From contig NC_088717.1 in the NCBI RefSeq assembly GCF_963576615.1, forward strand, positions 28,871,213 through 28,935,212: a stretch of DNA of 64,000 bases, in the 5' to 3' direction. Under the pieces are notes generated by a model, which ran no database searches, was not told where the DNA came from, and saw nothing but the letters and a program-made list of their open reading frames with translations. The translations under genes were made by a program, and so were the position numbers. Below, piece by piece: positions 43,573 through 54,955 of this stretch (its first letter is position 1; each line of letters opens with the position of its first letter). Source of the stretch: Watersipora subatra (lineage: Eukaryota > Bryozoa > Gymnolaemata > Cheilostomatida > Watersiporidae).

Positions 43573-45340
43573 TCTACTAAATAAACGACAAAGAATCTCT
43601 CTGTATATTTGTGTGTGCTAGTCCACTTTATAGAGTGGTCTTTCCTCGATTTAGTCGTACGAGGCGAACTGAATTAATATGAGTAGTAAATAAATTATAG
43701 AGCGGTCTTTCCTCTTTTTGTTCGATTCGGTCGTATGGTGAAATCTATTTCGGAAAATCTATTTCATTTTTCATTCTTCTCATTCAATGTTGTATTTTCT
43801 ATAAATTGCCACACATCCACTACATAAAACCATTGGATTTGCCATTGTTCGTGATAGTAAACGTGTTCATTTCCTTCCGCATCTGAATTACTTTTACTCT
43901 TTTTTTCAGCTACGAGTACTACAGAACTAGAGCTACTACAGAACTTGCACGGGTACTCCGAGTGTTTCAATAGGCGACGGTGTGAAGAAAGAAAGCAGCG
44001 TATATTACAAAAAAGCACACCATCTCATTCACTTTTAGAAACGCTCCAAATTGAAAATATCCCTCGAATAATCTAAAAACCAGAGGTTTTACCAATTAAA
44101 ACGCTCACCTCTTGAAGCATTACAATGCCCCTAAAAAGCCTACTGCCAAAATGCAAGAACAGATTTATTCGCGTAGAAAAAGTGACCGAATTTGCAAAGC
44201 ATCAACTAGACGAGCAGAAACTGTTGAGCAAACATGGCTACGACTAGAACAGGCCAGAATAGCTACTGCAGCCGCTAGAAGTGCAGCAACTGCTGAGCAA
44301 ACATGGCTACGTTTGCAACAAAACAGAACTGCTACTGCAGCTGCTAGAAAAGCAAAAACTGTTGGTCAAACACAGCTAAGTCGAGAGCAAGCCACAATAG
44401 ATGCTGCAGCTGCTAAAAGTGCAGAGACTGCTGAGCCAACCCAGCTACATCAGTTGCTCGGCAAGCTGAATTTTCAGAGCAGACGCAGCGGCGACAACAG
44501 CAAAAGGCACTAACTACAGCAGCTGCTTGGACAGCTGTGCGTTGCCTGCTCCAGAGTAGGCACAAGCCAAAAGCTGTTTGTTTATACATCCAAAAGAAAA
44601 ATAAAATTTTTTGTTCATCTGCAAGTGTTGCATTGCATTAACATTGTTTTATTCCTATGTTATGCTTGTATTAAATTAACGTTATGTTATCGTTGTGTCA
44701 TGCTATTTCCTTCATGTTCTGCTATACCTACATATTATGCACATGCAGATAACATTATTGTAAGGTGCTAATACTGTATCTGCCTTGAAAGCATACTGTC
44801 TGTGGTGTTATACGTGTAAATTGTGCTGATAGTAACTTTTATTAACACAACCACATTACTGTTGCACTGTTTGTATATACTGTGTCAAAACACAGGCTAT
44901 AGACGAAGAACTGGTGAGCCCTGATTAGTGTTTTAAGCATGTAGAAGTCTTCCTTCAATAAATGCTGGTGAAATTCTACAAAATGTATTGTAGAATTTCT
45001 TTTTTTTAAAAAGAAATTTTTCAATACTGCCAGTTTGAAAAACTTCAGTTTGCCTAGCAATGTTAAATTCGTTATCAGTCCTCAGTAGAAAATAGGACAA
45101 CTCCAATTTGAGTGCTTCGAGACTGATGCATTGTAGACTAGCTGTCAAAAAAATTGCGGATTTTCATTGTTCTCCCCAACGCTATTGCCATGTATGACTG
45201 CATATGGGTATGCATAGTCTGATCAGGCCAACAATTTCAGTAGACTGCATATTTGGAGTTGTTTTACAGTATGACAGAAAACTCTCAATACACCTCTTGC
45301 TGTGCGTGAGTTTGTTCCCATGGACGGGTAATGCAGCTAG
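43573..45340 (+). mobile_element. Helitron copy B
   Basis: The 5' end TCTACTAAATAAACG follows A. The 3' end has TTCCCATGGACGGGT, then AATGCAG and CTAG (45337-45340), homologous to copy A. It carries one copy of the leader repeats (TACGAGTACTACAGAAC) and an N-terminal protein fragment. Confidence 0.7.
44124..44513 (+). pseudogene. Helitron Rep/helicase N-terminal fragment (copy B)
   Basis: After ATG 44124 and a one-base shift, the frame reads KMQEQIYSRRKSDRICKAS. It continues as four tandem segments of about 27 residues of the type RRAETVEQTWLRLEQARIA, rich in Ala, Arg, Glu and Thr. It is the same protein start as at 16706 but keeps the first half in one open frame. It ends before the zinc-binding segment. 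Confidence 0.55.
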
Positions 45341-45782
45341 CGGTTCGGGTTTTTGCCCCGAGTGCGGCGGGAGTCTCCAGGCGCAGCAGATGAACGAGTT
45401 AGCGAGTGCTAAGCGATTTATTGCAACGCAATTGATGGCGAGAGGAATGCAAGGCGATTGATTCTGATGCAAGTGCGAAGCGATTGATTGCAAAGCAATT
45501 GATTGCAGAGCAAGTGCGAGGCAAATGTGAGGTGATTGATCACGAGGCGATTGATTGCAAGGCAATTGATTGCGAGCGGGAGGCGATTGATTGCGAGGCG
45601 ATTGATTGCAAGGCGAGCGAAAGCACGCGATTGTCAACTGCTCCACGGGTAAAGACTGGTCGACCAAGTCGGGGACTCAGCGACAAAAATGTGTGATAGT
45701 CAACTGCAAATAAAGACAGGTATGAACGGATGGATGACTTTAGACGCATGAATCTAGAAAATTTACTAGATTTTACACGCAT
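45341..45782. repeat. Low-complexity GCGATTGATTGCAA-type repeats between two Helitron 3' ends
   Basis: From about 45400 to 45625 variants of GCGATTGATTGCAAGGC recur irregularly. Open frames on both strands here are products of the repeat. The segment is flanked on both sides by Helitron 3' ends. Confidence 0.6.
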
Positions 45783-45983
45783 CTAGCTGTAAAACACATT
45801 GCAGATTTCCATTGTTCTGCCCAAACTTATTGACATGTATGACTGCATGTGTATGCATGGTCTGATCAGGGCGACAGTTTCAGTAGACTGCATATTTGGA
45901 GTTGTTTGACAGTAAGAAAGACAACTCTCAAAAGACCTCTTGCTGTTTGTGAATCTGTTCCCGTGAATGAGTAATGCAGCTAG
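45783..45983 (+). mobile_element. Helitron 3'-end fragment, copy C
   Basis: About 200 bp homologous to the 3' ends of copies A and B. It includes TCAGTAGACTGCATATTTGG and GTTCCCGTGAATGAGTAATGCAG, and ends in CTAG (45980-45983) followed by T. The hairpin has decayed on its 3' side. Confidence 0.65.
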
Positions 45984-46080
45984 TATATATATATACATAT
46001 ATATACGTATATATACTAGCTATATATATATACTAGTGTATATATATATACCAGTGTATACATATATATATTAGATATTC
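45984..46080. repeat. TA-rich microsatellite
   Basis: Alternating TA with occasional CTAG and ACGT interruptions. Confidence 0.9.
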
Positions 46081-46556
46081 GTGTAACATGGTAGTGGACA
46101 AAAAGAGCAAGAAGCGAATTATCTATATAATAGATAAAACGGTGCTCAATGACTACAACAGACACTGAAGAAAAAATAAATGTGGAGAAATATCTCCTAC
46201 TCAGAGAGTATGTTGAAAATACCATTTCTATTCGTTAAAGCTATTCACGCCTTGAATTTGAAGAGTAGTCACTGTAGGAAAAAACTCTGTTGAAAGATCA
46301 AACTATTTTACACATTTTCGGGCAGCTGAAAATGCTGCCAAAAAATTATGTTTTATGCATAAAAAGCTGTATTTATTTGTTCGTAAAACAAGAACTCCTA
46401 GATTGCTTTCATGGCATTCCTTTAAGTAATTTAAGAATATAATTTTTTTATACATCTGATGAAGATGACAGTCTTCTAAAACCAAATGAAGCCACGCAAA
46501 CAAGATGAATGTAACTTTAACATGCAGAGTCTTTCCAAAATTAATTCCTGCCTCTA
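46081..46556. other. Spacer without gene
   Basis: No feature was recognised. Confidence 0.4.
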
Positions 46557-47181
46557 GCTGATAACCGCTATGAACTAGCTGATAACCGCTATGAACTAGC
46601 TGATAACCGCTATGAACTAGCTGATAACCGCTATGAACTAGCTGATAACCGCTATGAACTAGCTGATAACCGCTATGAACTAGCTGATAACCGCTATGAA
46701 CTAGCTGATAACCGCTATGAACTAGCTGATAACCGCTATGAACTAGCTGATAACCGCTATGAACTAGCTGATAACCGCTATGAACTAGCTGATAACCGCT
46801 ATGAACTAGCTGATAACCGCTATGAACTAGCTGATAACCGCTATGAACTAGCTGATAACCGCTATGAACTAGCTGATAACCGCTATGAACTAGCTGATAA
46901 CCGCTATGAACTAGCTGATAACCGCTATGAACTAGCTGATAACCGCTATGAACTAGCTGATAACCGCTATGAACTAGCTGATAACCGCTATGAACTAGCT
47001 GATAACCGCTATGAACTAGCTGATAACCGCTATGAACTAGCTGATAACCGCTATGAACTAGCTGATAACCGCTATGAACTAGCTGATAACCGCTATGAAC
47101 TAGCTGATAACCGTGATGAACTAGCTGATAACCGCTATGAACTAGCTGATAACCGTGATGAACTAGCTGATAACCGCTATA
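46557..47181. repeat. 21-bp tandem repeat, about 30 copies
   Basis: Units read GAACTAGCTGATAACCGCTAT and are almost identical, with two GTGATG variants near the right end. Because 21 is a multiple of three, a minus-strand frame (46303-47223) stays open with a seven-residue period (SGYQLVH). Its start lies in the neighbouring MITE, so it is not called as a gene. Confidence 0.97.
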
Positions 47182-47983
47182 CAGGCCTGTATTCCCTGGT
47201 TGCAATTTGGGAGGGCTAAGCAAGTTGGGGCGGCTAATGTTAGGCGACGAGTTATGAGCATCTGGGGGTTTGGAGGGGCCGTGTCAGCCCCCCTCCAAAG
47301 TTTCTATTATGAAGGGCCTCAACCGGGCATCTCATGTAAAGTTTAAAAAACATTTATCGGAAAGTATAAACATTTTTTCTATTATTTGAGATTTGTTTGT
47401 TTTAGGTGATGTGACTGCCAGGACGTTTTCACATCAAAATAGGTTAAACTTGACTGCAGTTGAAACGCTCAGAAAAATACATCTTTTTCTTTTGAGCGTT
47501 TCAACAAAAATAAATTTTGCCGATTTTATTTTAAGTTCATCCTAAGGTTTCTACGCTTTCGTGGGGCGATTGCCAAGTAGATGTTTGTTAAAACTTGACC
47601 TTTTGCAAACCGTTATAAAAGTTGTTAACAAGAATATTTTGCTGATGATGATAATAATGACGCCCAATAACTATTAAAAATTGACGTTTATCTATATGGC
47701 TTGGAATAAAGTGATACTCTACAGCGATAAAAACAGTTCCCGTAGCCATTGGGCAAATAACTGTTCGAGTTAATGCTGTTGAGGTCGAGTTATCTAAAGC
47801 AATTTATCATTGCGTGGGAACGGACCAAACAAATCCGTTTGAGTTAACCAAGTGTTCTTGATAAAATTTGACATTTTATCCGAGGGCGAGTTATCCTAGT
47901 TTGACCGCAGTACTTAGCTGCCAAAAATCCCTAAAAAGTTGAGGCGGGTCAGCCGCCCAGCCGCCCCAAGAAATACGGGCCTG
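47182..47983 (-). mobile_element. hAT-like non-autonomous element, copy 2 (inverted)
   Basis: About 800 bp matching 19144-19925 in opposite orientation, bounded by CAGGCCTGTATTC and AATACGGGCCTG. The 8-bp flanks (CCGCTATA and ACCCAGTC) do not match. Its left edge coincides with the edge of the 21-bp array. Confidence 0.65.
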
Positions 47984-48147
47984 ACCCAGTCTGTTATAAA
48001 AAAGCAAAGCTTATGTTTTTCAAAGCCTACTTTTAATTAAACAATTTTGATAAAGATTTCTACGAACCGAAAATTAATGACCAAGTTTATGGTAAAATGC
48101 ACCTGTAATAGAAGCATATCTAAAGAATTGAATAGACGACACCAAAT

Positions 48148-48830
48148 GTTCAACTTATAGTGGCGAAACATGAGATGTTCAACTTATAGTGGTGAAACGT
48201 GAGATGTTCAACTTATAGTGGCGAAACATGAGATGTTCAACTTATAGTGGTGAAACGTGAGATGTTCAACTTATAGTGGCGAAACATGAGATGTTCAACT
48301 TATAGTGGCGAAACATGAGATGTTCAACTTATAGTGGCGAAACATGAGATGTTCAACTTATAGTGGCGAAACAAGAGATGTTCAACTTATAGTGGCGAAA
48401 CATGAGATGTTCAACTTATAGTGGCGAAACATGAGATGTTCAAGTTATAGTGGCGAAACATGAGATATTCAACTTATAGTGGTGAAACATGAGATGTTCA
48501 ACTTATAGTGGCGAAACATGAGATGTTCAACTTATAGTGGCGAAACATGAGATGTTCAACTTATAGTGGCGAAACATGAGATGTTCAACTTATAGTGGCG
48601 AAACATGAGATGTTCAACTTATAGTGGCGAAACATGAGATGTTCAACTTATAGTGGCGAAACATGAGATGTTCAACTTATAGTGGCGAAACATGAGATGT
48701 TCAACTTATAGTGGCGAAACAAGAGATGTTCAACTTATAGTGGCGAAACATGAGATGTTCAACTTATAGTGGCGAAACATGAGATGTTCAAGTTATAGTG
48801 GCGAAACATGAGATATTCAACTTATCAATA
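48148..48830. repeat. 29-bp tandem repeat, about 23 copies
   Basis: Units contain GATGTTCAACTTATAGTGGC and GAAACATGA. A group of variant units (AACAAGAG, TTCAAGTTATAG, GATATTCAA) recurs 348 bp later (48368 and 48716), a 12-unit block duplication. Confidence 0.96.
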
Positions 48831-49155
48831 TCACTATATGAATTATGTATAATTTCATTGTCTTCAACTTTCATTGTTTCTTGTCAATGTGACAATAATG
48901 AATTGTGAGCGAGGTATAATATTTACACTATGGATGTAATGTATGGATTTTCTACAGTATAGATGAACGCGGGAACATCAATGAAAAAGTTTATAACAGT
49001 AATAAATCACTATTAACTCATTAACACTGCTGCCAACCATAAAAATATGAAAAGGTGTATACGCTATGAGATAAAGGAGTCTTGCGAATAGGGTTTGTAG
49101 CAAATGATTACAAAAAGAACGTTTAAGGAGTTATTTAAAAAGGCTTGGATGGCTG
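48831..49155. other. 3' flank of the receptor-like gene
   Basis: AT-rich sequence downstream of the stop codon on the minus strand, probably its 3' untranslated region. No feature stands out. Confidence 0.4.
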
Positions 49156-49565
49156 TCAGTGATCAGATAAAGGATCTTTTGCCAGCGAACAATGTGATCC
49201 TTGAGATTCTTGAACTGGCGTCGCGTACGCTCCATCCATTTCCAGATCACTGCTGTCTGCAGTGTGGTCAACATGGCAAGGGTCTCTTTCCTCAGCCTTC
49301 AACTCTTCCATCTGATGCTCGGTTTCCTCGGCGGCTGCACCATCGTGACAGAGTGACTGCCCGACCTCGGTATCACAAGAAATAGTGCTCTGACGAGAAC
49401 TGCTAAGGGAAGGTGGGGCATGTGCACCGGGAATCACACTCGTCTCCAAGCTATCATGTTGCTCCGCTGGTTGAATGGTTACATGGCAGTGCACCTGGAA
49501 AGATGGACCATGAATATTCTGATCATCAGGTCTGAGTGATCTACTCTCTTCATCATTTGATGAAT
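49156..49565 (-). CDS. Last exon of a putative type I membrane protein: cytoplasmic tail with TRAF-binding-type motif
   Basis: The exon begins after the acceptor CACATTGCAG and ends at TGA (49156-49158). It is open for 136 codons and joins the transmembrane exon in phase 1 (G|AT gives Asp). The translation is rich in Glu, Asp, Ser and Pro (SSNDEESRSLRPDDQ, EETEHQMEELKAEERD), as expected of a receptor tail. Near the end, PVQES (49204-49218) fits the TRAF-binding consensus PxQE(S/T), best known from CD40. No death domain or TIR domain is seen. Not recognised as a named protein; a TNF-receptor-like or other TRAF-coupled receptor is an inference from the motif and architecture. Confidence 0.6.
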
Positions 49566-49654
49566 CTGCAATGTGACATGGGAGAAAATGTTGCTAAGGG
49601 AGACGAATGGTAGCCATTACATGATTAACATATCTACATATATCTACAGTAAAG

Positions 49655-50905
49655 TAAGTAATATAACCTACCGTCAACAGTAACACATGTTGGTGTCTCC
49701 TATCTAGAGTAATATAAACTACCATCAACAGTAACACATGTTGGTGTCTCCTATCTAGCGCAATATGAACTACTACCGACAGTAACACATGTTGGTGTTT
49801 CCTATCTACAGTAATATAAACTAATATCAACAGTAACACATGTTGGTTTATCCTATCTAGAGTAATATAAACGACCATCAACAGTAACACATGTTGGTGT
49901 CTCCTATCTAGAGTAATATAAACTACCATCAACGGTAACACATGTTGGTGTCTCCTATCTAGCGCAATACGAACTACTACCAACAGTAACACATGTTGGT
50001 GTCTCCTATCTAGAGTAATATAAACTACCATCAACAGTAACACATGTTGGTGTCTCCTATCTAGCGCAATATGAACTACTACCAACAGTAACACATGTTG
50101 GTGTCTCCTATCTAGAGTAATATAAACTACTATCAACAGTAACACATGTAGGTGTCTCCTATCTAGAGTAATATAAACTACCATCAACAGTAACACATGT
50201 TGGTGTCTCCTATCTAGCGCAATATGAACTACTACCGACAGTAACACATGTTGGTGTTTCCTATCTACAGTAATATAAACTAATATCAACAGTAACACAT
50301 GTTGGTTTATCCTATCTAGAGTAATATAAACGACCATCAACAGTAACACATGTTGGTGTCTCCTATCTAGAGTAATATAAACTACCATCAACGGTAACAC
50401 ATGTTGGTGTCTCCTATCTAGCGCAATACGAACTACTACCAACAGTAACACATGTTGGTGTCTCCTATCTAGAGTAATATAAACTACCATCAACAGTAAC
50501 ACATGTTGGTGTCTCCTATCTAGCGCAATACGAACTACTACCAACAGTAACACATGTTGGTGTCTCCTATCTAGCGCAATATGAACTACTACCAACAGTA
50601 ACACATGTTGGTGTTTCCTATCTACAGTAATATAAACTACTATCAACAGTGATACGTGTTGGTGTTTCCTATCTAGAGTAATATAAACTACCGTCAACAG
50701 TAACACATGTTGGTGTTTCCTATCTAGAGTAATATAAACTACTATCAACAGTAACACATGTTGGTGTCTCCTATCTAGAGTAATATAAACTACTACCAAC
50801 AGTAACACATGTTGGTGTTTCCTATCTAGAGTAATATAAACTACCATCAACAGTAATACATGTTGGTGTCACCTATCTAGAGTAATATAAACTACCATCA
50901 ACAGT
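49655..50905. repeat. 51-bp tandem repeat, about 24 copies, in an intron
   Basis: Units contain AGTAATATAAACTACCATCA, ACAGTAACACATGTTGGTGT and CTCCTATCT. A nine-unit (459-bp) block is duplicated (49761 and 50220). A 418-codon minus-strand frame with a 17-residue period stays open only because 51 is divisible by three. Confidence 0.96.
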
Positions 50906-51096
50906 AGCGGGTGCTGGTGTTTGTTTACAACTCTTGTTTTCAAATATGGTAAATTAGGTGAAACTTATTCAATTTGAAAAGTTACGGGAGTCGCTAAACA
51001 AAAACCTGTCATTTTCGTATTTTCTTTCATGGCTCACAATTATGAATCATGTCATTTTATACAACTTTAAACAGATAACATAAACACTGGAGAGCA

Positions 51097-52265
51097 TTAA
51101 CTAAATAACATTTTGCATAGGAGAGCTTTAACCGGATAACATAGTGCATAGGAGAGCTTTAACCAGATAACATACCACATAGGAGAGCTTTAACCAGATA
51201 ACATACTGCATAGGAGAGCATTAATCAGATAACATACTGCATAGGAGAGCTTTAACCAGAGAACATACTGCATAGGAGAGCTTCAACCAGATAACATACT
51301 GCATAGGAGAGCTTTAACCAGATCACATACTGCATAGGAGAGCATTAATCAGATAACATACTGCATAGGAGAGCTTTAACCAGATAACATACCACATAGG
51401 AGAGCTTCAACCAGATAACATACTGCATAGGAGAGCTTTAACCAGATCACATACTGCATAGGAGAGCTTTAACCAGATAACATACTGCATAAGAGAGCTT
51501 TAACCAGATAACATACTGCATAGGAGAGCTTCAACCAGATAACATACTGCAAAGGAGAGCTTTAACCAGATAACATACTGCATAGGAGAGCTTCAACCAG
51601 ATAACATACTGCATAGGAGAGCTTTAACCAGATCACATACTGCATAGGAGAGCTTCAACCAGATAACATACTGCATAAGAGAGCTTTAACCAGATAACAT
51701 ACTGCATAGGAGAGCTTCAACCAGATAACATACTGCAAAGGAGAGCTTTAACCAGATAACATACTGCATAGGAGAGCTTTATCCAGATAACATACTGCAT
51801 AGGAGAGCTTTAACCAGATAACGTACCACTTAGGAGAGCTTTAACCAGATAACATACTGTATAGGAGAGCTTTATCCAGATAACATACTGCATAGGAGAG
51901 CTTTAACCAGATAACATACTGCATAGGAGAGCTTTACCCAGATAACATACTGCATAGGAGAGCTTTATCCAGATAACATACTGCATAGGAGAGCTTTAAC
52001 CAGATAACGTACCACTTAGGAGAGCTTTAACCAGATAACATACTGTATAGGAGAGCTTTAACCAGATAACTTACTGCATAGGAGAGCTTCAACCAGATAA
52101 CATACTGCATAGGAGAGCTTTAACCAGATAGCATACCACATAGGAGAGCTTTGACCCGATAACATACAGCATAGGAGAGCTTTAACCAGATAACATACCA
52201 CATAGGAGAGCTTCAACCAGATAACATACTGCATAGGAGAGCTTTAACCAGAGAACATACTGTAT
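51097..52265. repeat. 31-bp tandem repeat, about 38 copies, in an intron
   Basis: Units contain GAGAGCTTTAACCAGATAAC and ATACTGCATAG. Variants (TTCAACC, ACCACATAGG, TTTATCC) recur in blocks. Confidence 0.96.
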
Positions 52266-52549
52266 AGACTCAAAAAGTTAACTGTAAAGAGATACTAATA
52301 AGGGTACAAGTTACAAGTAGTGTCTTGTGAAGGTGATAGGTTGAAGAAAAAACCTTTCAACAAGCTAAGCGATTCTTATAAGCAGCGTCCTAACCTGACA
52401 AATTGGTCTAAAGCTACCATTGCCAAAACTGGTGAACACAATGTGCAGTTCTCACACTTGCAAGCAGGCTGAAGTTGGAGCAACTACAATACGCAAAACA
52501 TTTCTGAGTATTATGTAGACACCATTAATAACACGAAAGAACTATCTAC

Positions 52550-52690
52550 CTGCTGGGGTGGTCTGTGTTGCACCTCCTGAGCACCATTTCCATAAACTTT
52601 TAAGCTTTTTCATCACTATCACCAACGCAACCACGATGATGATTATGCTGACTACAGCAACTAATGGAATGACGATTTTAGCAACGTTAT
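52550..52690 (-). CDS. Transmembrane exon of the putative type I membrane protein
   Basis: The 141-nt exon lies between acceptor TTTTTGCAG and donor GTAGATAG and is phase 1 at both ends. It reads NVAKIVIPLVAVVSIIIIVV then ALVIVMKKLKSLWKWCSGG. This is a hydrophobic helix of about 21 residues followed at once by a Lys/Trp-rich stop-transfer and a membrane-proximal Cys. Symmetrical phase-1 exons are typical of animal cell-surface receptors. It connects in frame to the tail exon at 49565. Confidence 0.62.
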
Positions 52691-53251
52691 CTGCAAAAAT
52701 TATAAGGAAACAATATAGATCTCATTATGTTTGTCAGAGAAAAACATTGGTCAAGCAGTTTTTAAAACGTGTGAAAACGATTACTTCAAAACGAATAAAT
52801 AAATTAATTTAAATACATTATAATTACACAATTATAATATAATTATACAATAATTAATTTGAATACAATATGAACAATTATCATAATTATAATAGCTATA
52901 ATAAAGAAAAACTATAATAAAAATTTGAATAACTATCTATTAATAACATTTAGGGATATTATATGCAAATGTGGGGAACTGGAATGATGAAAAAAGGATG
53001 AGCCGTCCCATGACATATGTGCAAATCAACCAACATTGGCTATATCATCTGACCTCTGCAAAGGAAAAGCAGGTTCAGTATAAATATGGTAAGAATAGAG
53101 AGGCTCACAGATGTTTGCTTGATTTTGTTAATTATTTTACAATTATGTCAATGAAACTGGGCAAGATTTTTGGTCAAGACAAGCATAATTTTCTTTGTGG
53201 GTTGGTCAAAAAATAACAAACTTTGCCGGCGCTAGCAAAAAGGATAGGATA
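52691..53251. other. Intron sequence
   Basis: AT-rich. No exon recognised, although a strong acceptor-like CTTTTCCTTTGCAG (minus) lies near 53065; all frames after it close quickly. Confidence 0.4.
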
Positions 53252-54185
53252 AGCTCACTCAACAAGTAGTAGAGTAGTCTCACTCGACAAGTAGTAGAGT
53301 ATTCTCACTCAACAAGTAGTAGAGTATTCTCACTCAACAAGTAGTAGAATATTCTCACTCAACAAGTAGTAAAACATTCTCACTCAACAAGTAGTAGAAT
53401 ATTCTCACTCAGCAAGTAGTAGAATATTCTCACTCAACAAGTAGTAGAATATTCTCACTCAACAAGTAGTAGAGTATTCTCACTCAACAAGTAGTAGAAT
53501 AATCTCACTCAGCAAGTAGTAGAATATTCTCACTCAGCAAGTAGTAGAATATTCTCACTCAACAAGTAGTAGAATATTCTCACTCAACAAGTAGTAGAAA
53601 ATTCTCACTCAACAAGTAGTAAAACGTTCTCACTCAACAAAATGTAGAATATTCTCACTCAGCAAGTAGTAGAGTATTCTCACTCAACAAGTAGTAAATA
53701 TTCTCACTCAACAAGTAGTAGAATATTCTCACTCGACAAGTAGTAGAGTATTCTCACTCAACAAGTAGTAGAGTATTCTCACTCAACAAGTAGTAGAGTA
53801 TTCTCACTCAACAAGTAGTAGAGTATTCTCACTCAACAAGTAGTAGAATATTCTCACTCAACAAGTAGTAAATATTCTCACTCAACAAGTAGTAGAATAT
53901 TCTCACTCGACAAGTAGTAGAATATTCTCACTCGACAAGTAGTAGAATATTCTCACTCGACAAGTAGTAGAATATTCTCACTCAACAAGTAGTAGAGTAT
54001 TCTCACTCAACAAGTAGTAGAGTATTCTCACTCAACAAGTAGTAGAGTATTCTCACTCAACAAGTATTAGAATATTCTCACTCAATAAGTAGTAGAGTAT
54101 TCTCACTCAACAAGTAATAGAATATTCTCACTCAACAAGTAGTAGAACATTCTCACTCAACAAGCAGTAGAGTATTCTCAATCAA
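53252..54185. repeat. 25-bp tandem repeat, about 37 copies, in an intron
   Basis: Units contain TCTCACTCAACAAGTAGTAG and AGTAT or AATAT, with a few 23-bp units. Confidence 0.96.
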
Positions 54186-54811
54186 CTAGTAATTGATAAT
54201 TTGAAAAATTTTCAAAATCAGTAGCTTGAGACAATTTAACAAAAATAACAATACCCATAACTTCGAGGAATAGCAATACAAATGAATTTGGGTTTTTCCT
54301 TTTTTACTAATTAATTACATCACATTTTTTAATAACATAGCTGCCTTTTCTGAATAACTGCTGCATGTTTTGTCTCCGGTTTATCAAAGAACAAATGAGA
54401 CTTTTTAACATAGATTGTATAATAGAATTGTAGAAAGTTGTGAAATGTACGAGGGATGTAAGAAGCACTGCTGACAGAATTGAGTAACACCGAGCAGTAG
54501 GTAAAGAAAGAACATTAAGCACCCTTAACTACTCACTCTAACCCTTCAGTAGTGACAGTTGCACAAGGTTATAATCATTGTTTATTGCTGTGACAGGTAA
54601 TACAGCTAAGATTTAGTTTTGTACCCAATCAATTAAACGATTTAGTACAATTATTGAGTAATACTAGCCATGACCATTACTGGGTTAGCCAGAGATACGT
54701 GTAAGCAGCTGATGGTCTGTATAACAATCAATTGAAAATAAAGAAGAGTTTTTATTTTAATGAGCAAGCGATTGGCAGCGGCTACCAGCAATTGAAAGCA
54801 TTACTTACCTG

Positions 54812-54955
54812 AAATCGTCCCACAATGCTTAAAAACTGTTTAGTCAGCTCAGACGATGCTAACCAGTGGCTATAATGATACCACTGATAACTGGAAGATG
54901 CAACAATTGAGTCCTCAGACAGAAACATAAAGGTCATGATTACTAGCACTATTAA
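54812..54955 (-). CDS. Possible alternative or additional exon upstream of the transmembrane exon
   Basis: A minus-strand frame ends at the strong donor GTAAGTAATG and reads SEDSIVASSSYQWYHYSHW then LASSELTKQFLSIVGRFQ. The pattern around YQWY resembles strands of an Ig-like domain, but no Cys pair is present. It ends in phase 0 and therefore does not join the phase-1 transmembrane exon directly. Low confidence. Confidence 0.25.

Noticed and set aside
45182..45782. Frames rich in NQSP and QSIAS on the minus strand
   Set aside because: They follow the low-complexity GCGATTGATTGCAA repeats and lack conservation or splice signals.
46303..47223. 306-codon minus-strand open frame with SGYQLVH repeats as a repetitive protein
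   Set aside because: The frame is open only because the 21-bp unit is divisible by three; its start lies in a MITE and no signal or splice context supports it.
49104..49385. Plus-strand open frame of 93 codons
   Set aside because: Antisense shadow of the tail exon, which has splice context, phase agreement and better composition.
49594..50850. 418-codon minus-strand open frame with a 17-residue period
   Set aside because: Product of the 51-bp tandem repeat; it lies in the intron between the transmembrane and tail exons.
52558..52812. Plus-strand frame of 84 codons
   Set aside because: Antisense of the transmembrane exon, which is bounded by good splice sites on the minus strand.
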